Source: JACCZX01 sp963729165 | Lineage (GTDB): Bacteria > Pseudomonadota > Gammaproteobacteria > Burkholderiales > Burkholderiaceae_F | Length of the DNA: 64,000 bases | Direction of reading: 5' to 3' | Assembly (NCBI GenBank): GCA_963729165.1 | Contig: CAVSMM010000013.1 | Coordinates: 310,001-374,000 of the forward strand | Shown here: positions 8,585 through 18,551 of the stretch, piece by piece | Position numbering within the stretch: position 1 is the first letter of the stretch | Layout: the number at the start of each line of letters is the position of its first letter | Translations under genes and position numbers: made by a program | Notes under the pieces: model-generated | Database searches by the model: none | What the model was told of the DNA's origin: nothing | What the model saw: the letters and a program-made list of their open reading frames with translations, nothing else

Positions 8585-8680
8585 GGCGGAAGAGTATGGG
8601 AGTCGAACCCACCAGGGATTGCTGGCAACCCCTACCAGATTTGAAGTCTGGCCGGCCCACCGGGACACGACACTCTTCCG
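8585..8680 (-). tRNA. selC: tRNA-Sec (UCA anticodon)
   Basis: A 96-base gene including an encoded CCA. The acceptor GGAAGAGT pairs with ACTCTTCC over 8 bp, longer than in normal tRNAs. The anticodon loop is ACTTCAAAT, giving UCA, which reads UGA. There is a long variable arm (pairing around GGGGTTGCCAGCAATCCC) and a T loop GGTTCGACTCC. These are hallmarks of bacterial selenocysteine tRNA and closely resemble Escherichia coli selC. It lies directly downstream of selB on the same strand and decodes the UGA in fdhA. Confidence 0.97.
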
Positions 8681-8703
8681 CGTTAGTGATATTGCAAAGG
8701 ATC

Positions 8704-10609
8704 TTAAGCGCGCCATGGATTCGCGCGCCGCACCAGATGATCGTCGCGCACTCTGCGCAGGTAGCCCACCTTGTCGAAAAATTCCAGAATCTGGATTGCG
8801 AGCTTGCGGCCGGTGGCGATCTGATCGCGAAACTCGGCGGCGCGCGCGGCACCGTTGCGCTCGGCTACGCGGCCCGCGATGTCCGCGAGCTCTGCGACCG
8901 CACTCGTTAGGAAAAAGTGGTCGTGCGCGACTTGCGCCACCTCGCCGGTGCGCGCGACGGTTTTCAGCAAGTGCCGCACTTCGACTTCGGGAATGCCCGT
9001 GTCGCGTGCGATGTCGCGCACGCGCGGCGGATCAAATTTGCGATCGTCGAGCAAAGGCTTGATGCGCTCCCACCGCGCGCGCTGATCCTTGCCCAGCGCC
9101 GCACTGTGCGTCGGCAAGGCTAGAAATGCGCCGCGTCGCTGCAGAGAGGATTGTTCAAGCAGCTCGTCGATCACCGATCCGAACACGTCCATGCCGAGTG
9201 CGGGCGCGATCATGCGCCGCAGTCTCTGCTGCTCGACGCCGGGCATTTCGGGTTCTTTTTCGTGTGCAAGCCCTATCGCTGTCAGGACTTCATTGCGCAA
9301 GCGCTGCCAGTGCTCGGAGGAGATCGCTACGTTCACGGCAACATGCGCGCCGCTAGCGTCAATCAGCTCACGCAGCTCGTCGTCGCGCAGATTCCAGGCC
9401 GACGCGATGCGCAACAGCGGCACCGGCTCGCGATCAAGCCACGCACGCAAAGCATCAACCCGCGAACCGTCGCGCAGCGCCGCCAACAATTGCAGACGCG
9501 CAGGGGCGCGCCGGCCACGGCGCGCGGCCGAACCGAGCGCCATCACATCGAGCACCGTGCCGCCGCCAAGCGTGCGCTGCGCCGATGCATCGCGAATCAC
9601 GAAGCGGTCGCCGCGGCACACTGCGAGCGGACGGTCGAGCGTCAGCGATACCAGCTGCGATTCCCCGGGCTCGATGCGCGCGGCATCCAGCACCGCCACT
9701 TTAGCCATCGCATCGTCGGTGCCGTGATGCAGATGCACCGTCGACGAATTGGCAAACGCCTTGGAAACGCTTGCAGACAAGATCAACGTCGCATCGAATC
9801 GCTCCGTCATGTTGGTCAGGGCCGACGCCTGCACCCACATGCCGCGCTCGATTTGCGCCTTGTCGATGCCCGCGAGGTTCAGCGCGCAGCGTTGTCCGGC
9901 GACGCCGAGAGTGCTGGCCTGGTCCTGTGCGTGGATTGCCCGCACGCGCGCGGTCAGCGCGCCGTGAGCGGTCGGTCCTACGGTCACCGACTCGCCGACG
10001 CGAACCTCGCCAGCGTGCGCGGTACCGGTCACGACGGTGCCGATGCCGGACAACGTAAAACAACGATCGATCGCCATCCGGAAATGTCCTGCCGTCGGCC
10101 GCGACGCGCGGCTCGCCGCCGCATCGAGCAGATGCGCCTGCAGATCGCGAATGCCGTCGCCGCTCAGCTGATGAAACCGGAAAGACCGGCCAGTGCGCTG
10201 CGGCCGTACCACGCAAACGATCGGACAACTGAAGCAGCACTTCATCGACGCGTTCGGACGACACCGCATCGATCTTGGTCAGCGCAATCGCTCCTATCTC
10301 AATGCCGAGCAGCAGCAGGATGTCCAGATGCTCGTCAGTCTGCGGCATCACGCCGTCGTCGGCCGCAATCACCAACAGCGCGAAATCAATACCGGTAGCG
10401 CCCGCCAGCATCGTGTGAATGAATCTCTCGTGTCCTGGCACATCGACAAAACCCAGAACATCGTCGCCAGCCGGCACGTAGGCGTAGCCAAGCTCGATCG
10501 AGATGCCGCGCTTGATTTCTTCCGGCAGCCGGTCGGTGTCGCGACCGGTCAATCGCTTGATCAACGATGTCTTGCCGTGATCGATATGCCCGGCGGTTCC
10601 GATGATCAT
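8704..10609 (-). CDS. selB: Selenocysteine-specific elongation factor SelB, frameshifted
   Basis: GTP-binding elongation factor that brings Sec-tRNA to UGA codons by binding the SECIS hairpin. It starts MIIGTAGHIDHGKTSLIKRL (P-loop GHIDHGKT), with DVPGHERF (G3) and ALTKIDAV (G4). After one extra base near 10170 the protein continues LSGDGIRDLQAHL, then the EF-Tu-like domain GIGTVVTGTAHAGEV and C-terminal winged-helix repeats ending LVRRANPWRA. Length is about 634 residues, close to the known family. ATG 10609 overlaps the selA stop as ATGA. Confidence 0.93.
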
Positions 10610-12076
10610 GGCGTGACGAGCGCCTTCAGATTGTCAATAAACGCACCTTCGTCGCGCGGCCACAGACAGCGCATGTCGAGCCATAGCGCGCCATCGGCAA
10701 CGCGTCCGATCACTGGCGTCGGCAGGGCGCGGAATCGGTCCTGCAGCCGTTCGATCGCGCGTCCGCTGACTTTGCCGCCTGGGCGGAGCACCAGCGCTGC
10801 CGACGGCAAGCGCTCGGCCGGCATGCTGCCGGAGCCGATCTGGCTTGCGCAGTCTTCGACCGCCACCGAGAAAGTCGGCGCGACCGCATTTTTCAGCGCG
10901 CTCGCGATGCGCTCGCAAGCTGCGCGGATTTCCGCGTTGCCTGCGCGTCAGCAACGAGAGCGTCGGCAGTCGTTCTTCGAGCCGATGGCCGCTTGCATAG
11001 ATGCGCAGCGTCGCCTCCAGCGCAGCCATCGTCAGCTTCGAGACCCGCAGCGCACGTTTCAGCGGGTCTTTCTTGATCCTGGCAATGGCGTCTGCGCGGC
11101 CGACGATCAATCCCGCTTGCGGACCACCGAGTAACTTGTCGCCCGAGAAGGTCACGACATCCGCGCCGGCGGCGAGAGATTCCTGAGGCAATGGTTCCTT
11201 CGGCAACCCATGCAGCGACAGATCGATCAACGCTCCGGAACCCAGATCCACCATGTACGGCAGGCCGCGCGCGTGTGCAATTTGCGCCAACGTTGAATCG
11301 TCGACCGTTGCGATGAACCCCGTGATCGCGTAGTTCGACCAATGCGCCTTGACGATCAAGCCGGTTCTCGGTCCGCACGCGTCTTCATAATCGCGCGCGT
11401 GCGTGCGGTTCGTGGTGCCGACTTCGACCAGCTTGCAGCCCGCGGCCTTCATGATGTCGGGCATGCGAAACGCGCCGCCGATTTCGATCAACTCGCCGCG
11501 CGAGATGATCGCCTCCTTGCGCGTAGCCAACGCTTTCAGCGACAACAAGACCGCGGCGGCGTTGTTGTTGACGACCGTCGCGGCTTCGGCGCCGGTCAGC
11601 TCGCGCAGCAAATCTTCGACGATATGGTCGCGGTCACCGCGGCCGCCGCTGGCAACGTCGTATTCGAGCGCGGTGTAGCTTCGCATCGCGTCGCCGACCG
11701 CCACGATCGCCTCTTCGGCCAACAACGCGCGACCGAGATTGGTATGGATCACCGTGCCGCTCAGGTTGAACACCGGTCGCAGCCTTGAAGTGTTGACCTG
11801 CGACAAGCGCTGTCGCACTTGTGCGGTCAAGGTTTCGCTGTCCGGGACCGGTGCACCCGCAACGATGGCTGCGCGGTTTTCCGCCAGCACGACTTGCACC
11901 GCACGCTTGACCTGCAACGTGCCGTGCTCGGCCGCTGCCGCGTTGAGTTGCGGCGATGCCAGCAGCCGATCCACCGCGGGCAAGCGAACCGCCGTACCGG
12001 GCGAAGCGTTGGACTTTGATCCGCCTGCTCTGCCTTCGCTTGAGTCGCCCGTACCGGGCAGAGTCAAGTCAGGCAT
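10606..12076 (-). CDS. selA: L-seryl-tRNA(Sec) selenium transferase SelA, frameshifted
   Basis: PLP enzyme that converts Ser-tRNA-Sec to Sec-tRNA-Sec using selenophosphate. About 489 residues. Motifs: FNLSGTVIHTNLGRALL, ATVVNNNAAAVLLSL, VEVGTTNRTHARDYE, and the PLP-lysine region TFSGDKLLGGPQAGL. One extra base near 10946 shifts the frame; the C-terminal part then reads GNAEIRAACERIASAL and ends WPRDEGAFIDNLKALVTP. It begins 2 bases after fdhE and its stop overlaps selB by 4 bases, so fdhE-selA-selB are translationally coupled. Confidence 0.93.
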
Positions 12077-12078
12077 AG

Positions 12079-13005
12079 CTAGGACGTACCGGGATGGAAC
12101 AACAAGTTGGGTCCTGACCGCGCGTAACCCTGCTCGTCGACCAGCAGGTCGAGCGCGAGCGTGGCAAGGTCATCGGCGGTTGGATCAAGCTGCGGATCTT
12201 TTTCCTGATAGAAGATCTTCAGGTAGCTCTTGCATTCATCGCAGGTCTCGGCGCGCGCCGCGGCCTCGGTCTTTGAGTCGCCTTCGGCCTGCAGCACCAA
12301 GTATTTGACGCCTTTATCGGTATCGCACGACGTGCACTGAATGCGCGACATGTTCCATTCGGTCGCACATAGCGAGCACACGAGGTAACGCAGGTTCGCC
12401 TGTTCGCCGCCGATACGAAGCACACTGGCCACAGGCCGCGACGCGCAGACGGGGCAAATTCCGGGAATATCGCAATGCTCGACCAACGCCACATCGAGCG
12501 TCGCCGCAAGCCGCGTGAAGTACGTTTGCAGAGCGGCGCCGATAAACGGCACGAGCGCGGCTTCGTCGTCGAGCGACGTGCCGGCCAGCACGCGATCCGC
12601 CAACGATTCCTGTGCCGCTTCATCGAGCGCACTGAGCGTGGCAAGCGCCGCCTGCACACCGTTTGTCGATTGCGCTTGTACGTCGCGGATGATATCGGCG
12701 AGGTCGGCGCGCCATTGCGGCGACCGCTCGTGAGACTGCGCCGACAGTGGCGGCATTCCGTACTCGCGGCTAGCCGTCAGCGCAGTTTCGGGCACGGCCT
12801 CAGCGGCACGCTTTGCAACGGCTGCCTGCTGCGCCTGCGAAACTTTCGCCATCAGTTGCAGGTAACCCGACATTGCATTGCCGCTTGCCACGCTTGTGAA
12901 GCGTGTGGCGCGATCGCTGAAGATATCTTGCCGAACCGGCAGCACGACGCGCGGCGTCTTGCGCACACGATCGAGGCTGCCATCGGTGATGATCGGGGTT
13001 GCCAT
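12079..13005 (-). CDS. fdhE: Formate dehydrogenase accessory protein FdhE
   Basis: Cytoplasmic maturation factor of 308 residues (Escherichia coli FdhE is 309). It binds iron through paired cysteines and is needed for activity of respiratory formate dehydrogenase. Four CxxC motifs are visible in the C-terminal half: CPVCASRP, CSLCATEW, CTSCDTD and CDECKSY. I prefer ATG 13005 over an earlier in-frame Met, because the extension runs into the hairpin between fdhC and fdhE. It lies 2 bases before selA. Confidence 0.92.
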   Translation of the reverse strand: MATPIITDGSLDRVRKTPRVVLPVRQDIFSDRATRFTSVASGNAMSGYLQLMAKVSQAQQAAVAKRAAEAVPETALTASREYGMPPLSAQSHERSPQWRADLADIIRDVQAQSTNGVQAALATLSALDEAAQESLADRVLAGTSLDDEAALVPFIGAALQTYFTRLAATLDVALVEHCDIPGICPVCASRPVASVLRIGGEQANLRYLVCSLCATEWNMSRIQCTSCDTDKGVKYLVLQAEGDSKTEAAARAETCDECKSYLKIFYQEKDPQLDPTADDLATLALDLLVDEQGYARSGPNLLFHPGTS

Positions 13006-13026
13006 GAGACGGCCTTTATAAAGCAA

Positions 13027-13050
13027 AACGGCAGGGTCGCCCCTGCCGTT
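13027..13050 (-). terminator. Terminator-like hairpin between fdhC and fdhE
   Basis: A perfect 10-bp stem, AACGGCAGGG with CCCTGCCGTT, closed by a 4-base loop. On the transcribed minus strand the stem is followed by TTTTGCTTTATAA. It lies in the 60-base gap between the fdhC stop (13066) and the fdhE start (13005). It looks like a weak intrinsic terminator or processing stem that would lower expression of fdhE-selAB-selC relative to the structural subunits (inference). A CTTTATAAAG palindrome follows at 13014-13023. Confidence 0.6.
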
Positions 13051-13065
13051 CCGCAAGCTGCACGC

Positions 13066-13713
13066 TTACTCCGCCGCGCCGCGACCGGTGATGCGCCGGT
13101 ACCAGAGCGGGTGATGATGCCGGGCCCAGTTGTGCGACACATAGCCGCGCGTCATCGCGCGCAGCGCGCCGGCCACCCAGAAAACACCGGCATAAATGTG
13201 CACGATGATCGAGATGATCAGGATGAACGCGGAGATCGCATGCACGACCGCGGCAATCCGGATCACGTTGATCGCGAAGGCATCTGCAAAATACGGACGC
13301 CAGATGATGATGCCGGAGATGATCAGCAGGCCCATCGTGACGACGGTGACCCAGAAGACCCACTTCTGCCCGATGTTGTACTTGTCGATCGCCGGCATGT
13401 CGTGATCCCGGTTCTCGATGAAGTCCGGCAGCCGCTTGCTCCATTCGCGGTCGTACGGCTGGATCTTGTTGTCGCTCCAGTACCGCATCGCCATCACCAG
13501 GAACAGCACGAACATCAGCACCCCAAGGAACGGGTGCAGGATGCGCGCCCAGCTGCCTCCACCCAGCAACGCACTCAGGAACCAGAATGCCGGGTGGAAG
13601 AACGCGAGCCCGGACGCGGCCAGCAGAATGAACAGGATCGCGACCGCCCAGTGATTCAGGCGCTCGTTGGCGTCGTAGCGCTTGATCTCACCACTTCTCA
13701 TCGTCACTGCCAT
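13066..13713 (-). CDS. fdoI: Formate dehydrogenase gamma subunit, cytochrome b556
   Basis: Membrane subunit of 215 residues that takes electrons from the beta subunit through b-type hemes to quinone. Four membrane helices are apparent: NHWAVAILFILLAASGLAF, ILHPFLGVLMFVLFLVMAMR, FWVTVVTMGLLIISGIIIW, and HAISAFILIISIIVHIYAGV. Histidines in NHW, FLHP-like ILHPF, HAI and VHIYAG are candidate heme ligands. Start ATG 13713 overlaps the fdhB TAA by 1 base, indicating coupling. Confidence 0.93.
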   Translation of the reverse strand: MAVTMRSGEIKRYDANERLNHWAVAILFILLAASGLAFFHPAFWFLSALLGGGSWARILHPFLGVLMFVLFLVMAMRYWSDNKIQPYDREWSKRLPDFIENRDHDMPAIDKYNIGQKWVFWVTVVTMGLLIISGIIIWRPYFADAFAINVIRIAAVVHAISAFILIISIIVHIYAGVFWVAGALRAMTRGYVSHNWARHHHPLWYRRITGRGAAE

Positions 13714-14630
13714 TAGACCCCCCTGTCGTGACGTGTGGTGGTGCGCCCGCCCGGATTCGCAGGATCGACCGTTTCATCGACTTCCTTTGGCCCGCGCGTG
13801 ACGAAGTGGAAGAATGCCCCAAGCGCCGCGACGCCGAGTGCGAGTGCCATTAACGGCTTGGCAATCCCCTTCCACAGGCTGACCCACGGGCTGATCGTCG
13901 GGTCGGCCGGCAGGTTGTTGTACAACCCGGGCCGGTCTGCGTGCTGCAGCACATACATCACGTGCGTGCCGCCGACACCCTGCGGGTTGTAAAGTCCCGC
14001 CTGCTGGTAGCCGCGCTCCTTCAGATCGGCGACCCGCTTTTCGCCGCGCACCACCATGTCGTTCTTTGTGCCGAACTGCAAAGCGCCGGTCGGACACGTT
14101 TTCACGCACGCCGGCGCAAGTCCAACGGCCACGCGATCAGAGCACAACGAGCACTTGTACGCCTTGTTGTCCTTCTTGCTGATGCGCGGAATGTCGAACG
14201 GACAGCCGGCGATGCAGTAGCCGCAGCCGATGCAGTTCTCGGAGATGAAGTCGACGATGCCGTTGGCGTACTTGACGATCGCGCCGGGCGCCGGACACGC
14301 CTTTAGGCAGCCCGGATCCTCGCAGTGCATGCAGCCGTCCTTGCGGATCAGCCACTCCATCGAGCCGTCGTCTCGCGCGACCTCTGCAAAGCGCATCACC
14401 GTCCACGACTGATCGGTCAGATCGATCGGGTTGTCGTAGACGCCGACGGTGGTGCCGATGTCGTCGCGCAGATCGTTCCACTGCATGCACGCAACCTGAC
14501 ACGCCTTGCAGCCGATGCACTTGGAGATGTCGATCAACTTTGCGACCGGCTCACCGGCAATACGAGCCTGCGGCGAAGCGGTGGTCGTAGCCGAACGCTT
14601 TTGAATATCGAGTGATTGCATAGATGGCAT
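13713..14630 (-). CDS. fdoH: Formate dehydrogenase iron-sulfur (beta) subunit
   Basis: Electron-transfer subunit of 305 residues with four [4Fe-4S] cluster motifs: CIGCKACQVACMQW, CMHCEDPGCLKACPAPG, CIGCGYCIAGCPFDIP and CSLCSDRV with PACVKTCPTGAL. One C-terminal membrane helix (KPLMALALGVAALGAFFHF) anchors it, as in FdnH/FdoH. It is probably carried to the periplasm with the alpha subunit. Starts 10 bases after fdhA and overlaps fdhC by 1 base. Confidence 0.95.
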   Translation of the reverse strand: MPSMQSLDIQKRSATTTASPQARIAGEPVAKLIDISKCIGCKACQVACMQWNDLRDDIGTTVGVYDNPIDLTDQSWTVMRFAEVARDDGSMEWLIRKDGCMHCEDPGCLKACPAPGAIVKYANGIVDFISENCIGCGYCIAGCPFDIPRISKKDNKAYKCSLCSDRVAVGLAPACVKTCPTGALQFGTKNDMVVRGEKRVADLKERGYQQAGLYNPQGVGGTHVMYVLQHADRPGLYNNLPADPTISPWVSLWKGIAKPLMALALGVAALGAFFHFVTRGPKEVDETVDPANPGGRTTTRHDRGV

Positions 14631-14639
14631 GGTTTCCTC

Positions 14640-17600
14640 CTACGCTTTCTCGATGTTGACCAAGAACGCCTTGTACTCCGGCGTCTGCGAATTGGCGTCA
14701 GCGACATACGGCGTCAGCGTGTTCGCCAGGAAACCGCTCTTGGCGACCCCGATGAAGCCCCAGTGAATCGGGATCCCCACCGTCATCACCTCCTTGCCGT
14801 TGCATGTCAGATCGGCGACGCGCCTGGTGACGACCGCCTTCGCGCGAATCTCGCCGCGATTGCTGGTGACTTTGACCTCATCACCGTTGCCGATGCCCTT
14901 CGCTTTCGCCAGCTTTTCGCCGATCTCGACAAACTGGGCAGGCTGAACGATCGCATTGGATTCGACGTTCTTGGTCCAGAAATGCATGTGCTCGGTCAAG
15001 CGGTAGGTCGTCGCCGCGTATGGAAACTGTTCGGACTTCCCAAACGACTCCATGTCCCCCTTGAACACGCGCGCTACCGGATTGCTGACGACCTTCGGAT
15101 GCAGCGGGTTGGTGCCGATCGGCGTTTCGAACGGCTCGTAGTGCTCCGGAAACGGACCTTCGTTCAGCGCCGGCGCGAATAGACGCGCGACACCTTCGTT
15201 TGTCATGATGAACGGCCCGGCGCCGCTGTCTGGCCCAAGAGTCGGAGCGATATCCGGCACGTCGATTCCGACCCAGCGCGTGCCGTCCCAGCGAATACCG
15301 CCACGCTTTGCGTCCCACGGCTTGCCGCTTGGATCGGCGCCGGCACGGTTGTAAAGAACGCGCCGGTTTGCCGGCCACGCGTAGCCCCACGCCAGGTTAT
15401 TGCCGAGATTGCCCGGATCGTTCGAATCGCGCCGCGCAGTCAGATTGCCGGCCTGCGACCACGAACCGCAATACAGCCAGTTGCCGCACGCGGTTGAACC
15501 GTCGTCCTGCAACATGCCGAAGCCCGGTAGTTGCTCACCGGCACGCGCCAGGAACTTGGTCTTGTCCTTCGGATCGACCACGTCGGTGACTGCACGGCCG
15601 CTGATTTCGCGCAGCAACTCTTCCGCGCTCGGCACGTTCGGGTTGGCGTAGTTCCAGGTGACCTTCGTGATCGCGTCGGGAAACTTGCCCCCATCTTTCG
15701 CGTACATCTCGCGCAGCTTCATGAACAGGCTGCCGATGATTTCGCGATCGATCTTGGCTTCGCCCGGTGGCTCGGAGGCGGCCCAATGCCATTGCGCCAC
15801 GCGGCCCGAGCTGGTAAACGATCCGGCTTCCTCGTGGATGACGTTGGCCGGCAGCATGATCACTTCGGTCTTGATGTCGGCTGGCAGTAACGTTGTTCGA
15901 GTCGCCGTAGTTTTTCCAGAATTCTCCGGTCTCGGTGCGCAGCGGGTCGATGATGACCAGATACTTCAGCTTCGATAACGCAGCGGTGAGCTTCTTCTTG
16001 TTCGGCAACGCAGCCAGCGGATTCATGCCTTGCGTAATGAATCCGTTCACCCGGCCCTGATACATACGCTCGAAAATCGCGAGGACGTCGTACGCGCCGT
16101 CCCGCTTCGGCGTCAGGTCGTACGCATAGTCGTTTTCCTTGGTCGCGTGATCACCGAACCATGCCTTCTGCAGACTGACGTGCCACTTTGCAAAGTTCTG
16201 CGGAAAGTTCATCTGGTTCGGACGCAAAGCCTTCGGCGTGCGCGCGGCGTTGTACTTCTCACGCGTATCGTCGGCATCGGTTGGCGCCGACAGGTAGCCC
16301 GGCAGTACTTCGGAGTAGGCGCACATGTCGGTAATGCCCTGCACGTTCGCATGACCACGCAACGCATTCACACCACCACCCGCTCGGCCCATGTTCCCTA
16401 ACAACAGCTGGATCATTGCCATCGTGCGGATGTTCTGCGAACCCACCGAGTGCTGCGTCCAGCCCAGCGCGTACAGAATCGTCATTACACGTTCAGGCGT
16501 TGCGGTCGAACCGATCAAGTCGCACACCTGCTGGAACTTGTCCTTCGGCGTGCCGCAGATCTGATTGACCATGTCCGGCGTGTAACGCGAAAAGTGCGTC
16601 TTCATCAGCTGGTACACGCAGCGCGGATTTTCCAGCGACTCGTCGACCATCGCGAAGCCGTCGGCGCCCATCTGGTAGCCCCAGCTTGACTTGTCGTACG
16701 TGCGCTTGCCGGCGTCGTAGCCGGAGAAGTACCCGTCGTTGAACGCGAACTCGTCCTTGATCAGAAACGAAGCGTTCGTGTAGGCCTTGACGTATTCCTG
16801 ATGAATCTTGTTGTTCGACAGCAAGTAGTTGATGACACCGCCCAGGAACGCAATGTCGGTGCCGACTCTGATCGGCGCGTAGACGTCGGCAATCGCTGCC
16901 GAGCGCGTGAAGCGCGGATCGACCACGATCAGCTTCGCCTTGCGGTGCTCAAGTGCTTCGGTCACCCACTTGAAGCCGCACGGGTGTGCTTCGGCGGCGT
17001 TACCGCCCATGATGATTGCGAGGTCAGTGTTCTTGATGTCCACCCAGTGGTTGGTCATCGCACCTCTGCCAAATGTCGGGCCCAGACTGGACACCGTTGG
17101 CGCGTGTCAAACCCTCGCTTGGGTATCGAGCGCGACCATCCCCAGCGCGCGTGCCATTTTCACTGCGAGGTAACCCGGCTCGTTCGAGATTGCACTCGAA
17201 ATCAACAAGCCGGTCGTGTTCCAGCGGTTGACCGTGACGCCCTTGTCGTTCGTCTCGACAAAGTTCGCGTCGCGATCGGCCTTCATGTGCTTGGCGACAC
17301 GGGTCAGCGCGTCGTCCCACGAGATACGCTTCCACTCGTTGGCGCCCGGCTCGCGTACCTGTGGATACTGAAGACGATGCGGCGAATGCACCAGGTCGAG
17401 CAGCGCAGCGCCCTTCGGGCACAGCGTGCCGCGGTTCACCGGATGATCGGGATCGCCCTCGATGTGAATGATGCTGGTCTTGGTGTTCTTCTCTTTGTTA
17501 CCGCGCGTGTACATGATCACGCCGCAACTGACCGAACAATAGGGACACGTGCCGCGTGTCTCCGTAGTTTGTGCGAGCTTGAACGTGCGCACTTCGGCCA

Positions 17601-17700
17601 GTGCAAGCTGCGGCGAAAAGCCGAGCCCGACCGCCGATGACGCGCCCAGTCCCGTCGCGCAAATTCGAAAGAACTGGCGTCGACTCAGTGGTGCATTCAT
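14640..17700 (-). CDS. fdoG: Formate dehydrogenase alpha subunit, selenocysteine-containing, frameshifted
   Basis: Catalytic molybdenum (or tungsten) bis-MGD subunit, about 1019 residues with Sec199. The twin-arginine signal LSRRQFFRICATG leads to export; a [4Fe-4S] site follows (CPYCSVSCGV, GTLCPKGAAL). The frame then meets TGA at 17106-17104 in the context TQARV-TGA-HAPTVSSL, the known Sec position of FdnG/FdoG enzymes, and continues GPTFGRGAMTNHW in the same frame. One extra base near 15888 shifts the frame; reading resumes at PADIKTEVIMLPANVIHEE. The C-terminal domain ends FLVNIEKA. SelA, SelB and tRNA-Sec follow in the same operon. Start has GGGAG upstream. Confidence 0.95.
17066..17106 (-). 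promoter_or_regulatory. Sec UGA codon and SECIS hairpin in fdhA
   Basis: The in-frame UGA occupies 17106-17104. Immediately downstream the mRNA can fold with CCAA (17097 side) pairing UUGG (17066 side) and an inner stem that presents an AGUCUG apical loop. This loop and spacing resemble the SelB-binding SECIS of Escherichia coli fdnG/fdhF, where the loop GU is essential. Folding was judged by eye, not computed. Confidence 0.8.
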
Positions 17701-17779
17701 TAAGTCTCCCGGTGGTATTGATGCTGCAGCACTTTTAATTCTTGGCTGCCTGCGACAAGAACTTCGATAACCTTCAACG

Positions 17780-17792
17780 CATGTAAAACATG
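17780..17792. promoter_or_regulatory. Inverted repeat upstream of fdhA
   Basis: CATGT-AAA-ACATG is a perfect 5-bp-arm inverted repeat in the 209-base gap between fdhA and the divergent DUF3455 gene, about 80 bases before the fdhA start. It could be an operator for the formate dehydrogenase operon. No promoter elements are convincing by eye. Confidence 0.25.
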
Positions 17793-17909
17793 TCGGTACC
17801 GCGCGCCACTATAGGCCGGCAACGCAGTGCATTCAACTCGACCGCGATATTGCAATGCAATAACCAAACGCTCGTTTGTGTAATCTCCGATTGCGAGAAA
17901 ATGGATTCT

Positions 17910-18488
17910 ATGAATCGACTTACATTCATCATCGGCTCAGGATGTATCGCGCTGTTGACCGCATGCGCGACACAAGGTCCTGCGTTTACCCCCGCTTCCG
18001 GTGCGGCGTCGCCCGCACCCGCTCCAGTGCCCACCCCAAACCTCGGGTTTTTTTCGAAGATCAAAGCGCCTTCAACGCATGCGCCGTCACTGCAGCTCGC
18101 ATCGCGTGGAGTCCAGATTTTTCGTTGCGAAAAGCGCGACGGCGGTGCGGTCTGGGTGTTTCGCCAACCACAGGCGGATTTGCTGGACGCCAGCGGCAAG
18201 ACGGTAGGAAAGCACGGCACCAATTTTTCCTTTGAACACGACGACGGCAGCAGGCTCGTTTCGACGATCGCGGGTTACGACGAGGCGTCCAAGCCAACCG
18301 ATCTGCGCTGGCTGTTGCTGACGACGCGCAGTTTCGGCAAAGGCGCGCTCGAGAACGTTACCCATGTGCAGCGCATCAACACTTCCGGCGGCATGCCGCC
18401 TGTTCGCTGCGATGCCTCGCAGCTCAATCAACTCCTTCGCGTCGACTTCACTTCCGACTTCGTGTTCTACCGCCCGCGACCCGAGTGA
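17910..18488 (+). CDS. DUF3455 domain lipoprotein
   Basis: Protein of 192 residues. The N-terminus MNRLTFIIGSGCIALLTAC is a lipoprotein signal with lipobox LTAC, then a Pro/Ala-rich linker (APAPVPTP) leading to the DUF3455 domain: GVQIFRCEKRDGGAVWVF, then VGKHGTNFSFEHDDGS and LRWLLLTTRSFGKGAL, ending RVDFTSDFVFYRP. ATG 17901 (three codons upstream) is an alternative start; the long upstream extension lacks a signal. Function of DUF3455 is unknown; probably outer-membrane anchored or periplasmic. Confidence 0.82.
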   Translation: MNRLTFIIGSGCIALLTACATQGPAFTPASGAASPAPAPVPTPNLGFFSKIKAPSTHAPSLQLASRGVQIFRCEKRDGGAVWVFRQPQADLLDASGKTVGKHGTNFSFEHDDGSRLVSTIAGYDEASKPTDLRWLLLTTRSFGKGALENVTHVQRINTSGGMPPVRCDASQLNQLLRVDFTSDFVFYRPRPE

Positions 18489-18551
18489 TACACCGTAGCT
18501 GGCGAACGCGCTAAAATCGCCTGTTTGGCGTGGGTTGCCGGAGGAAATGAC

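Noticed and set aside
8585..8680. tRNA-Sec as an integration site of a genomic island
   Set aside because: No integrase, no direct repeat of the tRNA 3' end and no mobile genes are visible nearby.
9151..10398. Plus-strand ORF of 415 codons opposite selB
   Set aside because: Shadow of selB; basic low-complexity translation and no ribosome-binding site.
12475..13716. Plus-strand ORF of 413 codons opposite fdhE and fdhC
   Set aside because: Shadow ORF; His/Asp/Arg-rich translation, and it crosses the hairpin between fdhC and fdhE.
17104..17106. fdhA UGA taken as a nonsense mutation
   Set aside because: It sits at the known selenocysteine position, both sides share one frame, and selA, selB and selC are in the same operon.
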